Positions 10,804 to 19,436 of a stretch of 64,000 nt of DNA are shown here, in pieces. Source of the stretch: JBJMHZ01 sp045807125 (GTDB lineage Bacteria; Actinomycetota; Actinomycetes; JAWWOL01); contig JBJMHZ010000005.1 of the NCBI GenBank assembly GCA_045807125.1, positions 1 through 64,000 on the forward strand, given 5' to 3'. The position numbers and the translations under genes were made by a program. How positions within the stretch are numbered: position 1 is the stretch's first letter; the number at the start of each line of letters is the position of its first letter. Under the pieces are notes generated by a model that was given only the letters and a program-made list of their open reading frames with translations, did no database searches and was not told the origin of the DNA.

Positions 10804-11349
10804 TCACGCGGTCGCGGTCTCCTCGTACTCCTCGCCGAACCCGTCCATCGCGTCGTCCTCGGCGAGCCACTGCCGCCACCGCGGGTCCATCCGGCCGGTG
10901 CCGAGGACCCGCCACATCGATCCGGTGGGCGCCCGCGGCGTCCGCCGCAGCCGCCAGCCCAGCTCGGAGATCACGCGGTCGGCCTTGACGTGGTTGCACC
11001 GCCGGCAGGCCGAGACGACGTTCTCCCAAGCGTGCGGGCCGCCGCGGCTGCGGGGCACCACGTGGTCGAGGCTCGTCGCCGGCGCCCCGCAGTAGACGCA
11101 GCGCCCGCCGTCTCGCGCGAACACGCCGCGCCTCGTCAGCGGGACCGCCCCGCGGAAGGGCACCTTGACGAACCGGGTCAGCCGGACGACCGCCGGCGCG
11201 ATCAGGGCCTGCCGCTCGCTGTGGAAGACCTCGTCGCCCGGCTCGACGACGACGGCCTTGTGCGCGAGCAGCAGCATGATCGCCCGCCGCTGCGGCACGA
11301 CGCACAGCGGCTCGTACGAGGCGTTGAGCACCAGCGCGTAGGGCACCAT
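10804..11349 (-). CDS. HNH endonuclease family protein
   Basis: A 181-residue protein with the usual actinobacterial start VPYALVLNASYEPLCVV. ATG 11349 is preceded by GAGGAGG four bases away, so longer versions are unlikely. The HNH site reads CVYCGAPATSLDHVVPRSRGG, then WENVVSACRRCNHVKAD. It has two CxxC zinc pairs and the HNH triad His-Asn-His. This chromosomal, single-domain HNH family is conserved across actinomycetes and its cellular role is not known. There is no modification gene nearby, so it is not a restriction system. Confidence 0.88.
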   Translation of the reverse strand: MVPYALVLNASYEPLCVVPQRRAIMLLLAHKAVVVEPGDEVFHSERQALIAPAVVRLTRFVKVPFRGAVPLTRRGVFARDGGRCVYCGAPATSLDHVVPRSRGGPHAWENVVSACRRCNHVKADRVISELGWRLRRTPRAPTGSMWRVLGTGRMDPRWRQWLAEDDAMDGFGEEYEETATA

Positions 11350-11509
11350 GGGCCTCCTCGGCCTGCCCGGCACGTGGCTCGCGCCGGGGCATGGTGACCA
11401 GTCAACCCGACGACGGCGCCGTGGTCACGCGTCTTGACCTTGCGGCGCCCCCTGTGCCTCGGCCGCGCTCGGGCTGCTCCCGGGTGCCGGCCCCCGTAGG
11501 GTTCGGGTC

Positions 11510-13645
11510 ATGGACTACCCCCCAGCGACCCGGCTGGACCTCGTCGAGGAGCTGCACGGGCACCGGATCCCTGACCCGTACCGCTGGCTGGAGGACCCCG
11601 CGACGCCCGAGACGCGCGCCTGGCTGGCCGCCCAGGACGCGCTGACCGACGGCGCGCTCGCCGCGCTGCCTGGCAAGGACGCCCTGCGGGCACGCGTGAC
11701 CGAGCTGCTCGCGGCCGGCGTCGTGACCGCTCCCGCGTGGCGGGGCGACCGCGCCTTCTTCCTGCGCAGGGAGACCGGGCAGGAGCACGCGAGGCTCATC
11801 GTGCGCGAGCCCGGCGGCGAGCGGACGCTCGTCGACCCGGAAGCGCTCGATCCCAGCGGCATCACGACGCTCGACGCCTGGCAGCCCGACCGGGAGGGCC
11901 GGCTGCTCGCCTACCAGCTCTCGGCCGGTGGGACGGAGGAGTCGGTCCTGCGGGTGCTCGACGTCGCGACCGGCGCGGTCGTCGACGGGCCGATCGAGCG
12001 CACTCGCTACTCGCCGGTCGCCTGGCTCCCCGGCGGCGCCGCGTTCTACTACGTCCGCCGGTTGCCTCCCTCGCTGGTGCCGGAGGGCGAGGAGCAGTAC
12101 CACCGGCGGGTCTACCTGCACCGGCTCGGCACCGACCCGGACGACGACCCCGTCGTCTTCGGCGAGGGGCTCGACCGCACGACGTTCTACGGCGTCTCGG
12201 TGAGCGTCGACGGCCGCTGGCTCGCCGTGACGGCGAACGAGGGCACCGCCCCGCGCAACGACGCCTGGCTCGCCGACCTGTCCGGCGGCGACCTCGCGCG
12301 GCCCGACCTGCGCGAGGTGCAGCGGGGGGTGGACGCCCGCGTCGGGCTGCGGGTCGGCAGGGACGGTCGGCTGTACGCATGGACCGACCGCGACGCGCCG
12401 CGCGGGCGGCTGTGCGTGGCGAGCCCGGAGGCGCCGGCGCACGAGAACTGGCGCGAGCTCGTGCCGGAGGACCCGGAGGCGGTGCTCGACGACTACGCGA
12501 TCGTCGACGCGCCGGAGCGGCCGGTGCTGCTGGTGGCCCGCACGAGGCACGCCATCAGCGAGGTGACCGTGCACGACCTCGGCACCGGTGAGCGTCTGCA
12601 GCGGCTGGAGCTGCCCGGGCTCGGCACGGTGACGGGCCTGTCCGAGCGGCCGGAGGGCGGCCACGAGGCGTGGCTCGGCTACACCGACCACGTCACGCCG
12701 TCGCTCGTCCTGCACTACGACGCGCGGGACGGCGCCTTGCGCACCTGGGCCACGGCACCGGGAGCCGTGCGGGTGCCACCGGTGCGCACCGAGCAGGTGA
12801 CCTACCGCTCCAAGGACGGCACGCCGGTGCGGATGCTCGTGATGTCGCCCGAGACCGACGGAGCCGACGGAATCGAGGGAGCCGACGGGACCGCCGAGCG
12901 GAGGCCCCGGCCCACGATCCTCTGGGGGTACGGCGGGTTCAGCGTGCCCATGACGCCCGGCTACAACGCGGCAGCCCTCGCCTGGGTCGAGGCCGGCGGC
13001 TGCTACGCGGTCGCCAACCTGCGCGGGGGCTCCGAGGAGGGCGAGGACTGGCACCGGGCCGGCATGCGCGAGCGCAAGCAGAACGTGTTCGACGACTTCG
13101 TGGCCGCCGCCGAGCGCCTGGTGGCCGACGGCCGAACCACCGCCGGCCAGCTGGCGATCCACGGCGGCAGCAACGGCGGCCTGCTCGTGGGAGCCGCGCT
13201 CACCCAGCGGCCCGAGCTGTACGCGGCCGTCGTGTGCTCGGCGCCGCTGCTCGACATGGTGCGCTACGAGCGGTCGGGGCTCGGAGCGCTCTGGACCGAC
13301 GAGTACGGGACGGCAGCCAAGCCGGACGAGCTCGAGTGGCTGCTCGCGTACTCGCCGTACCACCACGTGCGCGAGGGGGTCGACTACCCGGCCACGCTGT
13401 TCACCGTGTTCGACGCCGACACCCGCGTCGACCCGATGCACGCCCGCAAGACATGCGCGGCGCTCCAGCGCGCGACGTCGGGCGAGCGGCCCGTGCTGCT
13501 GCGCAGGGAGCGCGACGTCGGGCACAGCTCCCGCTCGATCAGCCGCGCGGTCACGCTCGCCGTCGACGTGCTCGCCTTCATCGCCTCCCGCACCGGCCTG
13601 CTGCTCGCCCACCCCGTGTCGCTCCCACGAGACGGCGGCCGCTGA
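11510..13645 (+). CDS. Prolyl oligopeptidase family serine peptidase (S9A)
   Basis: A 711-residue cytosolic peptidase that cleaves short peptides after proline. The N-terminal strand YPPATRLDLVEELHGH and WLEDPATPETRAWL are the family entry motif, and a seven-blade propeller occupies about residues 70-400. In the hydrolase domain the nucleophile Ser is in HGGSNGGLLVGA, the Asp in FDADTRVDPMHA and the His in RDVGHSSRS. The last replaces the more common GHG of the family. A low-complexity Asp/Gly/Glu insertion at about residues 446-462, built from near repeats of GADG, sits just before the peptidase domain. ATG 11510 is the family start. Confidence 0.92.
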   Translation: MDYPPATRLDLVEELHGHRIPDPYRWLEDPATPETRAWLAAQDALTDGALAALPGKDALRARVTELLAAGVVTAPAWRGDRAFFLRRETGQEHARLIVREPGGERTLVDPEALDPSGITTLDAWQPDREGRLLAYQLSAGGTEESVLRVLDVATGAVVDGPIERTRYSPVAWLPGGAAFYYVRRLPPSLVPEGEEQYHRRVYLHRLGTDPDDDPVVFGEGLDRTTFYGVSVSVDGRWLAVTANEGTAPRNDAWLADLSGGDLARPDLREVQRGVDARVGLRVGRDGRLYAWTDRDAPRGRLCVASPEAPAHENWRELVPEDPEAVLDDYAIVDAPERPVLLVARTRHAISEVTVHDLGTGERLQRLELPGLGTVTGLSERPEGGHEAWLGYTDHVTPSLVLHYDARDGALRTWATAPGAVRVPPVRTEQVTYRSKDGTPVRMLVMSPETDGADGIEGADGTAERRPRPTILWGYGGFSVPMTPGYNAAALAWVEAGGCYAVANLRGGSEEGEDWHRAGMRERKQNVFDDFVAAAERLVADGRTTAGQLAIHGGSNGGLLVGAALTQRPELYAAVVCSAPLLDMVRYERSGLGALWTDEYGTAAKPDELEWLLAYSPYHHVREGVDYPATLFTVFDADTRVDPMHARKTCAALQRATSGERPVLLRRERDVGHSSRSISRAVTLAVDVLAFIASRTGLLLAHPVSLPRDGGR

Positions 13646-13660
13646 CCGTACCGTCGAGAC

Positions 13661-14047
13661 GTGGCTGGCATCACGCCCGACGACGCCCCTCCCGCAGGCC
13701 ACGACGTCGCTTCGGAGCTCGCGGAGCTGCGGGCCGCCGTGGTCGAGCTCACGGCGACGCTGCGCCGGATGGAGGAGCGCACCGTCCGGGTCGAGCGCGC
13801 CGTCGCCGAGCGACCGGCCGGCCCGACCCGGCCGCCGGCGCGCGCCGGTCGGCGCGCGCGCGAGCGCCCTGGCCGGCGCACCGGCCAGGGCCGCCACCGC
13901 CGTCACGGCGCGCGCCCCCGCCACGCCCACCGGAGCACGCAGCTGCGCCACGCGGCCGCGGTGACGATGGTGATGCTGCCGTGGGTGCTCTGCTTCGCGT
14001 GCTTCGCAGCGGCGATCGGACTGATCGCGGTCAGCACGTTCGCCTAG
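13661..14047 (+). CDS. Hypothetical single-span membrane protein, 128 aa
   Basis: The frame begins at GTG 13661, 16 bp after the peptidase stop. Residues 15-45 (ELAELRAAVVELTATLRRMEE) form a short coiled coil. A very Arg-rich middle follows, and the C-terminus is one membrane segment (MVMLPWVLCFACFAAAIGLI). A tail-anchored layout with the coiled coil in the cytoplasm is suggested. I do not recognise the family. The mscS gene begins 70 bp later on the same strand. Confidence 0.5.
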   Translation: MAGITPDDAPPAGHDVASELAELRAAVVELTATLRRMEERTVRVERAVAERPAGPTRPPARAGRRARERPGRRTGQGRHRRHGARPRHAHRSTQLRHAAAVTMVMLPWVLCFACFAAAIGLIAVSTFA

Positions 14048-14116
14048 CCGTCCTGGGGCACCACCCGCGCGTACGGTGGGTGCCGCCCATCACGAGAGCA
14101 GGAGGTGACCGTCCGC

Positions 14117-15037
14117 GTGCCGCCCGACGGCCTCGCAGCGCTCGCCGCCGACTCGTGCGGCAGCGGCGACGCGTTCTGCTTCCACGCGGAGAGCCCCGTG
14201 AGCGCGTCGGTGCACATCGCCGTCATCGTGGTGCTCGCCGTGGTGCTGCGCTGGCTCGTGCACCGCATCATCAAGCGGCTCATCCGGCACACCGCCAACG
14301 GGCTGCCGCTGCCGCTGCGCCGCCTCGGCGGCCGGGCCCGCGAGCTGCTCGAGGTCACCGAGGAGCCCCCGCTCGTCAACGAGCGCAGGGAGCAGCGGGC
14401 GCAGACCATCGGGTCGGTGCTGCGCAGCTCGGCGACCGCGTTCATCTTCACGACGGCGTTCGTGATGATCCTGCGCGAGCTCGGCTTCGACGTCACGCCC
14501 GTCCTCACCGGCGCGGGCATCGTCGGCGTCGCCATCGGCTTCGGCGCGCAGAACCTGGTGAAGGACTTCCTGTCGGGGATGTTCATGATCCTCGAGGATC
14601 AGTACGGCGTCGGGGACGTCATCGACGCCGGGCCCGCGACCGGCACGGTGGAGGCCGTCGGGCTGCGGACGACGCGGCTGCGCGACCTCAACGGGACGGT
14701 CTGGCACGTCCGCAACGGCGAGATCGCCCGCGTCGGCAACATGAGCCAGAACTGGTCGCGGGCGGTCATCGACGTGCCGCTGCCGTACGACACCGACGTG
14801 CCGCGCGCCGTCGAGCTCCTGAAGCAGGTCGCCGACGAGGTGGCGCACGACGACGCGTGGTCGCCGTTCGTGCTCGACGAGCCCGAGGTGTGGGGCGTCG
14901 AGCAGGTCAGCGGCTCCAGCGTCGTCATCCGGCTCGCGGTCAAGACCCGGCCCCTCAAGCAGTGGGAGATCGCGCGGGAGGTCCGCGTCCGCGTCAAGCA
15001 GGCGCTCGACGAGGCCGGCCTGCACTACGCGACGTAG
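14117..15037 (+). CDS. Small-conductance mechanosensitive channel (MscS family)
   Basis: A 306-residue MscS-type channel that opens on membrane tension. Three N-terminal membrane segments end in the pore helix GAGIVGVAIGFGAQNLVKDF, with the Gly/Ala packing pattern of TM3. Then comes the beta domain (GDVIDAGPATGTVEAVGLR) and the alpha/beta cytoplasmic vestibule. A strong AGGAGGTGA lies at 14099-14107, so the first GTG of the frame (14105) is buried in the ribosome binding site. The GTG at 14117 is the better start. Confidence 0.9.
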   Translation: MPPDGLAALAADSCGSGDAFCFHAESPVSASVHIAVIVVLAVVLRWLVHRIIKRLIRHTANGLPLPLRRLGGRARELLEVTEEPPLVNERREQRAQTIGSVLRSSATAFIFTTAFVMILRELGFDVTPVLTGAGIVGVAIGFGAQNLVKDFLSGMFMILEDQYGVGDVIDAGPATGTVEAVGLRTTRLRDLNGTVWHVRNGEIARVGNMSQNWSRAVIDVPLPYDTDVPRAVELLKQVADEVAHDDAWSPFVLDEPEVWGVEQVSGSSVVIRLAVKTRPLKQWEIAREVRVRVKQALDEAGLHYAT

Positions 15038-15040
15038 CCG

Positions 15041-15475
15041 TCAGCCCTCGAGCGACGCGTCCAGGGTGATCGCCGTGCCGGTCAGCGCCTTGCTGACCGG
15101 GCAGCCGGTCTTGGCCTGCTCGGCCGCCGAGGCGAACGCGGCGGCGTCGAGGCCCGGCACCCGCCCCCGGACGGTGAGCTTGATGCCCGTGATCGTGAAG
15201 CCGCCCTCGGTCTTCTCGATGGTCACGTCGGCCGTGGTGTCGAGCGCCTCCACCGTGCCGCCCGCCTGGGCGAGCTGGTTGGACAGCGCCATCGAGAAGC
15301 AGGAGGCATGCGCCGCCGCGATCAGCTCCTCGGGGCTCGTCTGGCCGCCGGGTGCCTCGGTCCGCGCCGGCCACGACACGTCGAACGCGCCGGCGCCGGA
15401 CGACTCGAGCGCCACCGAGCCCTTGCCCTCGAACAGGGTGCCCTCCCAGTGAGCCTTCGCTGAGCGCGTGGTCAT
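15041..15475 (-). CDS. OsmC family peroxiredoxin
   Basis: A 144-residue OsmC-type thiol peroxidase that reduces organic hydroperoxides. The peroxidatic Cys is in AAHASCFSMALSNQL and the resolving Cys in AKTGCPVSKAL; the Glu and Arg contacts of the family are present. ATG 15475 is chosen over 15481 because GGAGG sits six bases before the former and abuts the latter. The gene ends four bases from the mscS stop, so the two are convergent with almost no spacer. Confidence 0.92.
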   Translation of the reverse strand: MTTRSAKAHWEGTLFEGKGSVALESSGAGAFDVSWPARTEAPGGQTSPEELIAAAHASCFSMALSNQLAQAGGTVEALDTTADVTIEKTEGGFTITGIKLTVRGRVPGLDAAAFASAAEQAKTGCPVSKALTGTAITLDASLEG

Positions 15476-15581
15476 CTGCATCCTCCGAGGTGGGTCGGGT
15501 GAGCGTCGCCGGTATCGTCCGTCCTGTCAGCCTCTCCCATGGCCGCTGCCCCCGCAAACGAGCGTTTGGCAGGATGGAAGC

Positions 15582-15986
15582 GTGCAGATCGAGCCAGCCC
15601 CGCCCGAGCCGGGCATGACGTTCTACGAGGCGGTCGGCGGCGAGGACGTCTTCCGCCGCCTCGTCGCCGCGTTCTACCGCGGCGTCGCCGGCGACCCCGA
15701 GCTGCGGGCGATCTATCCGGAGGAGGACCTCGGCCCGGCCGAGGAGCGCCTGCGGATGTTCCTCGTGCAGTACTGGGGCGGCCCCACGACGTACGGCGAG
15801 ACGAGGGGGCACCCGCGGCTGCGCGCCCGGCACGCCGGGTTCCACGTCGGGCCGGCGCAGCGCGACGCGTGGCTGCGTCACATGCGGGCCGCCGTCGACT
15901 CGCTCGACCTGCCCGAGCAGTACGAGCGGACGCTCTGGGCCTACCTGCACCAGGCCGCCTACGCGATGACCAACCAGCCGGCCTGA
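15582..15986 (+). CDS. glbO: Group II truncated hemoglobin
   Basis: A 134-residue 2-over-2 globin of the GlbO (group II) type. MTFYEAVGGEDVFRRLVAAFY is the B-helix region. YWGGPTTYGETRGHPRLRARH contains the CD-corner and the F-helix His region, and RDAWLRHM carries the Trp at G8 that defines group II. It binds O2 and related ligands with haem in the cytoplasm. GTG 15582 gives the normal length. It is convergent with cheX and shares a hairpin with it. Upstream ATG/GTG codons would add an implausible Pro/Arg stretch. Confidence 0.9.
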   Translation: MQIEPAPPEPGMTFYEAVGGEDVFRRLVAAFYRGVAGDPELRAIYPEEDLGPAEERLRMFLVQYWGGPTTYGETRGHPRLRARHAGFHVGPAQRDAWLRHMRAAVDSLDLPEQYERTLWAYLHQAAYAMTNQPA

Positions 15987-16004
15987 CGAGCGCCCGCACC
16001 CGGC

Positions 16005-16026
16005 GAGCGGCCTGGGCAGGCCGCTC
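16005..16026. terminator. Hairpin between convergent glbO and cheX
   Basis: GAGCGGCC at 16005-16012 and GGCCGCTC at 16019-16026 form an 8-bp perfect stem with a six-base loop. It lies between two convergent stop codons and touches the cheX stop. There is no U-tract, as is common in high-GC actinomycetes. It would work for both strands. Confidence 0.55.
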
Positions 16027-16507
16027 AGGCCTGCCAGACGCTGATGCGGACGGGCGAGCCCTCGTTGCCGGCGACGAAGTCGACCTGGCTCAGCAGCATC
16101 GCCGGGCCGCCCGGCTGCCAGGAGCCCTCGTGCACCACCGGCAGGGACAGCCGGCTCGGGGCCGGCAGCAGGCTCTTGATGTTGCCGCCGATCATGTTGG
16201 TGAGCTCGCCGAGCGCGTCGGCGACGTCGCTGTCGCCGACCGCCGAGCGCTCCATGAGGAACATCGCCGCGGCCATCGAGCGGGCCGTCTCCAGCGTGCA
16301 CTGGAGCACGATGTGCCCGCGCCAGGTATCGAGCACCTCGACCGCACCGGTCATCGCCTCGTCGGCCTCGCCCGCCGCGCCGGGCGGCGCCGGTCCCTCG
16401 GCGGGCTCCAGCCTCAGGTCGAGGAAGGAAGACCACACGTCCTGCGCTATTACCACGATGTCGCCGCTGCCGACGATCTCCACGCCGCTGTCCGCGCTCA
16501 GTGTCAT
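16025..16507 (-). CDS. cheX: CheX-type chemotaxis phosphatase
   Basis: A 160-residue protein of the CheC/CheX/FliY group, which removes phosphate from CheY-P. The catalytic Glu and Asn are seen in ALGELTNMIGGNIKSLL, the family ExxN...GN signature. The surrounding GHIVLQCTLETARSMAAAMF is the usual helix-sheet unit. ATG 16507 overlaps the cheR stop by four bases (ATGA), so translation is coupled. There is no CheD or CheZ nearby, so this is the likely signal-termination enzyme of the system. Confidence 0.8.
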   Translation of the reverse strand: MTLSADSGVEIVGSGDIVVIAQDVWSSFLDLRLEPAEGPAPPGAAGEADEAMTGAVEVLDTWRGHIVLQCTLETARSMAAAMFLMERSAVGDSDVADALGELTNMIGGNIKSLLPAPSRLSLPVVHEGSWQPGGPAMLLSQVDFVAGNEGSPVRISVWQA

Positions 16508-17343
16508 GACGGGGCCTCTCCGCCACGCAGCCGGTAGCAGGTGGCACGGTCGTACTGGACGGGCATGAAGGCGTCGTCCACGTTGAGGGTGGTCTCGGCT
16601 CCCCCCAGGAAGAGGTAGCCGTCGGGACGAAGGACCCGCCGCACCTGCGCGAGGACGCGGCGCTTCGTCTCGTGGTCGAAATAGATGAGCACGTTGCGCA
16701 GGAAGACCACGTCGAAGCGCGGCAGCACCGGCCCGACCGGCTCGGCGAGGTTGAGGGGGCGGAACTCGACGAGCTGGCGAAGGCGGTCCTTGACCACCCA
16801 CTCGATGCCGGCGCGGTCGAAGTGGCTGACCAGCATGGTGGCCGGCAGGCCGCGGTTGACCTCGAGCTGCCCGTACCGCCCGGCGCGCGCCTTGGCGAGC
16901 ATCTCGCGCGACAGGTCGGTCGCGAGGATGCTCACCTGCCAGCCCGGATGCAGCGACATCTGGCCGTGCAGGATCATCGCGATGCTGTACGGCTCCTGCC
17001 CGCTGGAGCAGCCGGCCGACCAGATCGAGATCTCCCGTTGCGCCGCCCGCCTCGCGAGCAGGTCGGGCAGGATCCGCGACGCGAGCGCGTCGAACGGGTG
17101 CCGGTCGCGGAACCACGAGGTCTCGTTCGTCGTCATCGCGTCGACGACCTCGTGCTGCAGCCCGTCGTCCGGCTGGGTCCGCAACCGGGCGACCAGCTCG
17201 GACACGCTGCCGTCGCCGGTCCGGCGGGCGACGGGCAGCAGCCGCGACTCGACCAGGTACTCCTTGCCAGGCTCGAGCACGATGGCCGACCGTCGCCGCA
17301 CCAGCTGCGCGATGTAGTCGAAGTCCCCCGCTGCCACGCTCAT
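16504..17343 (-). CDS. cheR: Chemotaxis protein methyltransferase CheR
   Basis: A 279-residue CheR that methylates glutamates of chemoreceptors using SAM. The N-terminal helical domain covers residues 1-75. The SAM site reads ISIWSAGCSSGQEPYSIAM, followed by ILATDLSREML and FDVVFLRNVLIYFD. It overlaps cheB upstream and cheX downstream by four bases each. No chemoreceptor gene is present in the window, so its substrate is encoded elsewhere. Confidence 0.95.
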   Translation of the reverse strand: MSVAAGDFDYIAQLVRRRSAIVLEPGKEYLVESRLLPVARRTGDGSVSELVARLRTQPDDGLQHEVVDAMTTNETSWFRDRHPFDALASRILPDLLARRAAQREISIWSAGCSSGQEPYSIAMILHGQMSLHPGWQVSILATDLSREMLAKARAGRYGQLEVNRGLPATMLVSHFDRAGIEWVVKDRLRQLVEFRPLNLAEPVGPVLPRFDVVFLRNVLIYFDHETKRRVLAQVRRVLRPDGYLFLGGAETTLNVDDAFMPVQYDRATCYRLRGGEAPS

Positions 17344-18503
17344 GAGCGACCTTTCGTGCCGGCCCGAGGGCGCAGCGGGGTGACGGTGCGCCCGCGCGCC
17401 ACGACTCGCTGAAGGTGGTCAGCCACCTCGTCCAGGGGAAGCACATGGTCGGCGAGGCCGGCCGTCGCGACCGTGCCGGGCATCCCCCACACGACCGACG
17501 TCCGCTCGTCCTGCACCGCGATCCGGCCGCCGGCCGCGTGGATCCGCTCGCAGCCGCGGATGCCGTCCTGGCCCATGCCGGTCAGCACCACCGCGAGCGT
17601 GCGCTCCCCGTACGTCTCGGCGACGCTGCGCAGCAGCACGTCGACGGCCGGGCGGACCCAGTTCTCCGGGCCCTCCTGGTCGGTGACGAGCCGCACGCCG
17701 GTCGCGGTCCGCCGCACGCCGAGGTGATGGTCGCCCGGCGCGATGTAGACCGTCCCCGGCCGCACCGCCTCGCCGTCGCGGCCCTCGCGCACGGTGACCG
17801 CGCACGCCTGGTCGAGCCGGCGGGCGAACAGCCGGGTGAACAGCGGCGGCATGTGCTGGACGACGAGCACCGGCACCGGGAAGTCGGCCGGCAACCGGAC
17901 GAGCACGGACGACAGCGCATCGGGGCCGCCGGTCGAGGCGCCGATCGCCACGACGTCCACCGGTGACGACGGCTCGCCGACCGGCCTCGGCCGCAGGGCG
18001 AACGGCCGCGCGGGCGGCACCCGCAGGGTCGGTGCCGGCGCCAGCCGGATCGGGCACAGCGCCTTGATCTTCGGGATGAGCTGCGCCCGTACGTTGGCCA
18101 GGGCCTCGTCCGGCGTCGTCATCCTGGTCGGCTTCGTGACGTAGTCGTTGGCACCGAGGGCGAGCGCGTCGAGCGTCGTCCGCGCGCCGCGCTCGGTGAG
18201 CGAGCTGAACATGATGACCGGGAGCCGGGGGTGCGCACGACGGATCTCGCGCAGCGTCTCCAGCCCGTCCAGGCCGGGCATCTCGATGTCGAGGGTCACG
18301 AGGTCGGGCGTGGTGACCGCCATCCGCTCGAGCGCCAGCTGCCCGGACGACGCGCTGGCGATGACGTCGATCTCGGGATCGGTCGAGAGCGCGGTGGTGA
18401 CGAGCCGGCGCACGACGACCGAGTCGTCGACGACCAGCACCCCGATCCGGCGCGGCGGCCGGGGTGCCGGCAGCTGAGCCTCTCCGGCCTCGCCCATGGT
18501 CAC
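17340..18503 (-). CDS. cheB: Chemotaxis response regulator methylesterase CheB
   Basis: A 387-residue two-domain CheB. The receiver domain (residues 18-140) has phospho-acceptor Asp72 in VTLDIEMPGLDG. The methylesterase domain has Ser190 in IGASTGGPDA, His217 in VVQHMPPLFT and Asp313 in TGMGQDGIRG, the full catalytic triad. It removes methyl groups from receptors after phosphorylation by CheA. It overlaps cheY and cheR by four bases each. It is the same length as family members. Confidence 0.96.
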   Translation of the reverse strand: MTMGEAGEAQLPAPRPPRRIGVLVVDDSVVVRRLVTTALSTDPEIDVIASASSGQLALERMAVTTPDLVTLDIEMPGLDGLETLREIRRAHPRLPVIMFSSLTERGARTTLDALALGANDYVTKPTRMTTPDEALANVRAQLIPKIKALCPIRLAPAPTLRVPPARPFALRPRPVGEPSSPVDVVAIGASTGGPDALSSVLVRLPADFPVPVLVVQHMPPLFTRLFARRLDQACAVTVREGRDGEAVRPGTVYIAPGDHHLGVRRTATGVRLVTDQEGPENWVRPAVDVLLRSVAETYGERTLAVVLTGMGQDGIRGCERIHAAGGRIAVQDERTSVVWGMPGTVATAGLADHVLPLDEVADHLQRVVARGRTVTPLRPRAGTKGRS

Positions 18504-18871
18504 ACGCTCGCGAGGCCGAGCAAGCTCAGCTTGTCGACGATCGCCTCGCTGGTGAAGGGTTTGATGACGTACTCGTGGGCACCGGCCGCGAGGGCCCGCA
18601 CGATCTGGCTCTGCTCGCTCTCGGTGGTCACCATCATGAGGGTCATGCCGGCGTACCGGTCGTGCTGGCGCACCGCCTTGACGAAGGCGAGGCCGTCCAT
18701 CTCCGGCATGTTCCAGTCGATCAGCGCCAGCTCGGGGACGGGTCCCTTCGACAGCACGTCGAGGCCCTCGCGCCCGTCGGCGGCCTCCGTCACCTCGAAG
18801 CCGACCTCGCGCAGGATGCGGCCGAGGATCATCCGCATCGCGCGTGAGTCGTCGAGCACCAGTGCGCGCAT
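18500..18871 (-). CDS. cheY: Chemotaxis response regulator CheY
   Basis: A 123-residue single receiver domain. The acidic pair is in VLDDSRAMR, the phospho-acceptor is Asp52 in LALIDWNMPEMDG, the switch Thr is in MMVTTES and the Lys in YVIKPF. Phosphorylated CheY binds the flagellar switch. It heads the cheY-cheB-cheR-cheX set, separated from cheW by 111 bp that contains a FliA-type promoter motif. Confidence 0.95.
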   Translation of the reverse strand: MRALVLDDSRAMRMILGRILREVGFEVTEAADGREGLDVLSKGPVPELALIDWNMPEMDGLAFVKAVRQHDRYAGMTLMMVTTESEQSQIVRALAAGAHEYVIKPFTSEAIVDKLSLLGLASV

Positions 18872-18925
18872 GTCCGTCCCTGTCTCCTGTCGGACCGGGC
18901 GCCGGCCCGGTCGCTACGTCCTATC

Positions 18926-18950
18926 TCGGCGCGATGTCGCTGGAACGTGA
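18926..18950 (-). promoter_or_regulatory. Candidate FliA-type promoter for cheY-cheB-cheR-cheX
   Basis: On the minus strand TCA (complement of 18948-18950) is followed after 17 bases by GCCGAG (complement of 18925-18930). From memory, FliA promoters in Actinoplanes missouriensis follow TCA-N16/17-GCCGAA. The site is about 55 bp upstream of the cheY start in an otherwise empty 111-bp gap. A single mismatch in the -10 box keeps this tentative. Confidence 0.45.
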
Positions 18951-18982
18951 GGCCCAACTCGGACCGACCGCACGCTCAGCGG

Positions 18983-19435
18983 TCACGCGGCTGCCCTGAC
19001 GTCGACCGCCCGGTGCAGGTCGAGCGCGAGCAGCAGGCGGCCGGGCAGCTCGTACGCGCCGGTCACCAGCTCGCCCGCCGGTCCGGTCACCGTGTCGGGC
19101 CGCTCGGCGAACTGCTCGTCGGTGACGTCCGCGAACCCCTCGACGCGGTCGACCAGGAGGCTCACGATCCCACCGGCAGCACCGGCAGAGCCGCTCGTGC
19201 GGACGACGACGTTGGCGGTGGGTGCGCCGGCCTCCCTGGGCGGGTAGCCGAGCCGGACGCGCAGGTCGACGACGGTGACGACCTGGCCGCGCAGGTTCAT
19301 CAGGCCGGTGACGGCCTCGGGCGCCAGCGGAACGGGAGTCACCTCGTGCGACCGGGTGACCTCCTGCACGTCCTCGACCGGCACGCCGAACAGGTCGCCG
19401 CCGATCCGGAACGTGGAGAGCTTGCGGCTCGTCAT
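18983..19435 (-). CDS. cheW: Chemotaxis coupling protein CheW
   Basis: A 150-residue CheW that links receptors to CheA. The SH3-like halves are visible as STFRIGGDLFGVPVEDVQEV, LMNLRGQVVTVVDLRVRLG and SLLVDRVEGFADV. It begins one base after the cheA stop and ends before a 111-bp gap. It follows the CheW-CheA order usual in actinobacteria. There is no fusion or truncation. Confidence 0.93.
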   Translation of the reverse strand: MTSRKLSTFRIGGDLFGVPVEDVQEVTRSHEVTPVPLAPEAVTGLMNLRGQVVTVVDLRVRLGYPPREAGAPTANVVVRTSGSAGAAGGIVSLLVDRVEGFADVTDEQFAERPDTVTGPAGELVTGAYELPGRLLLALDLHRAVDVRAAA

Positions 19436-19436
19436 C

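Noticed and set aside
10804..11349. HNH protein considered as a restriction or homing endonuclease
   Set aside because: It is a standard chromosomal actinobacterial HNH family. There is no methyltransferase, intron or intein next to it.
11402..13951. 849-codon antisense frame over the prolyl oligopeptidase
   Set aside because: No recognisable motif. The sense frame has a full catalytic triad.
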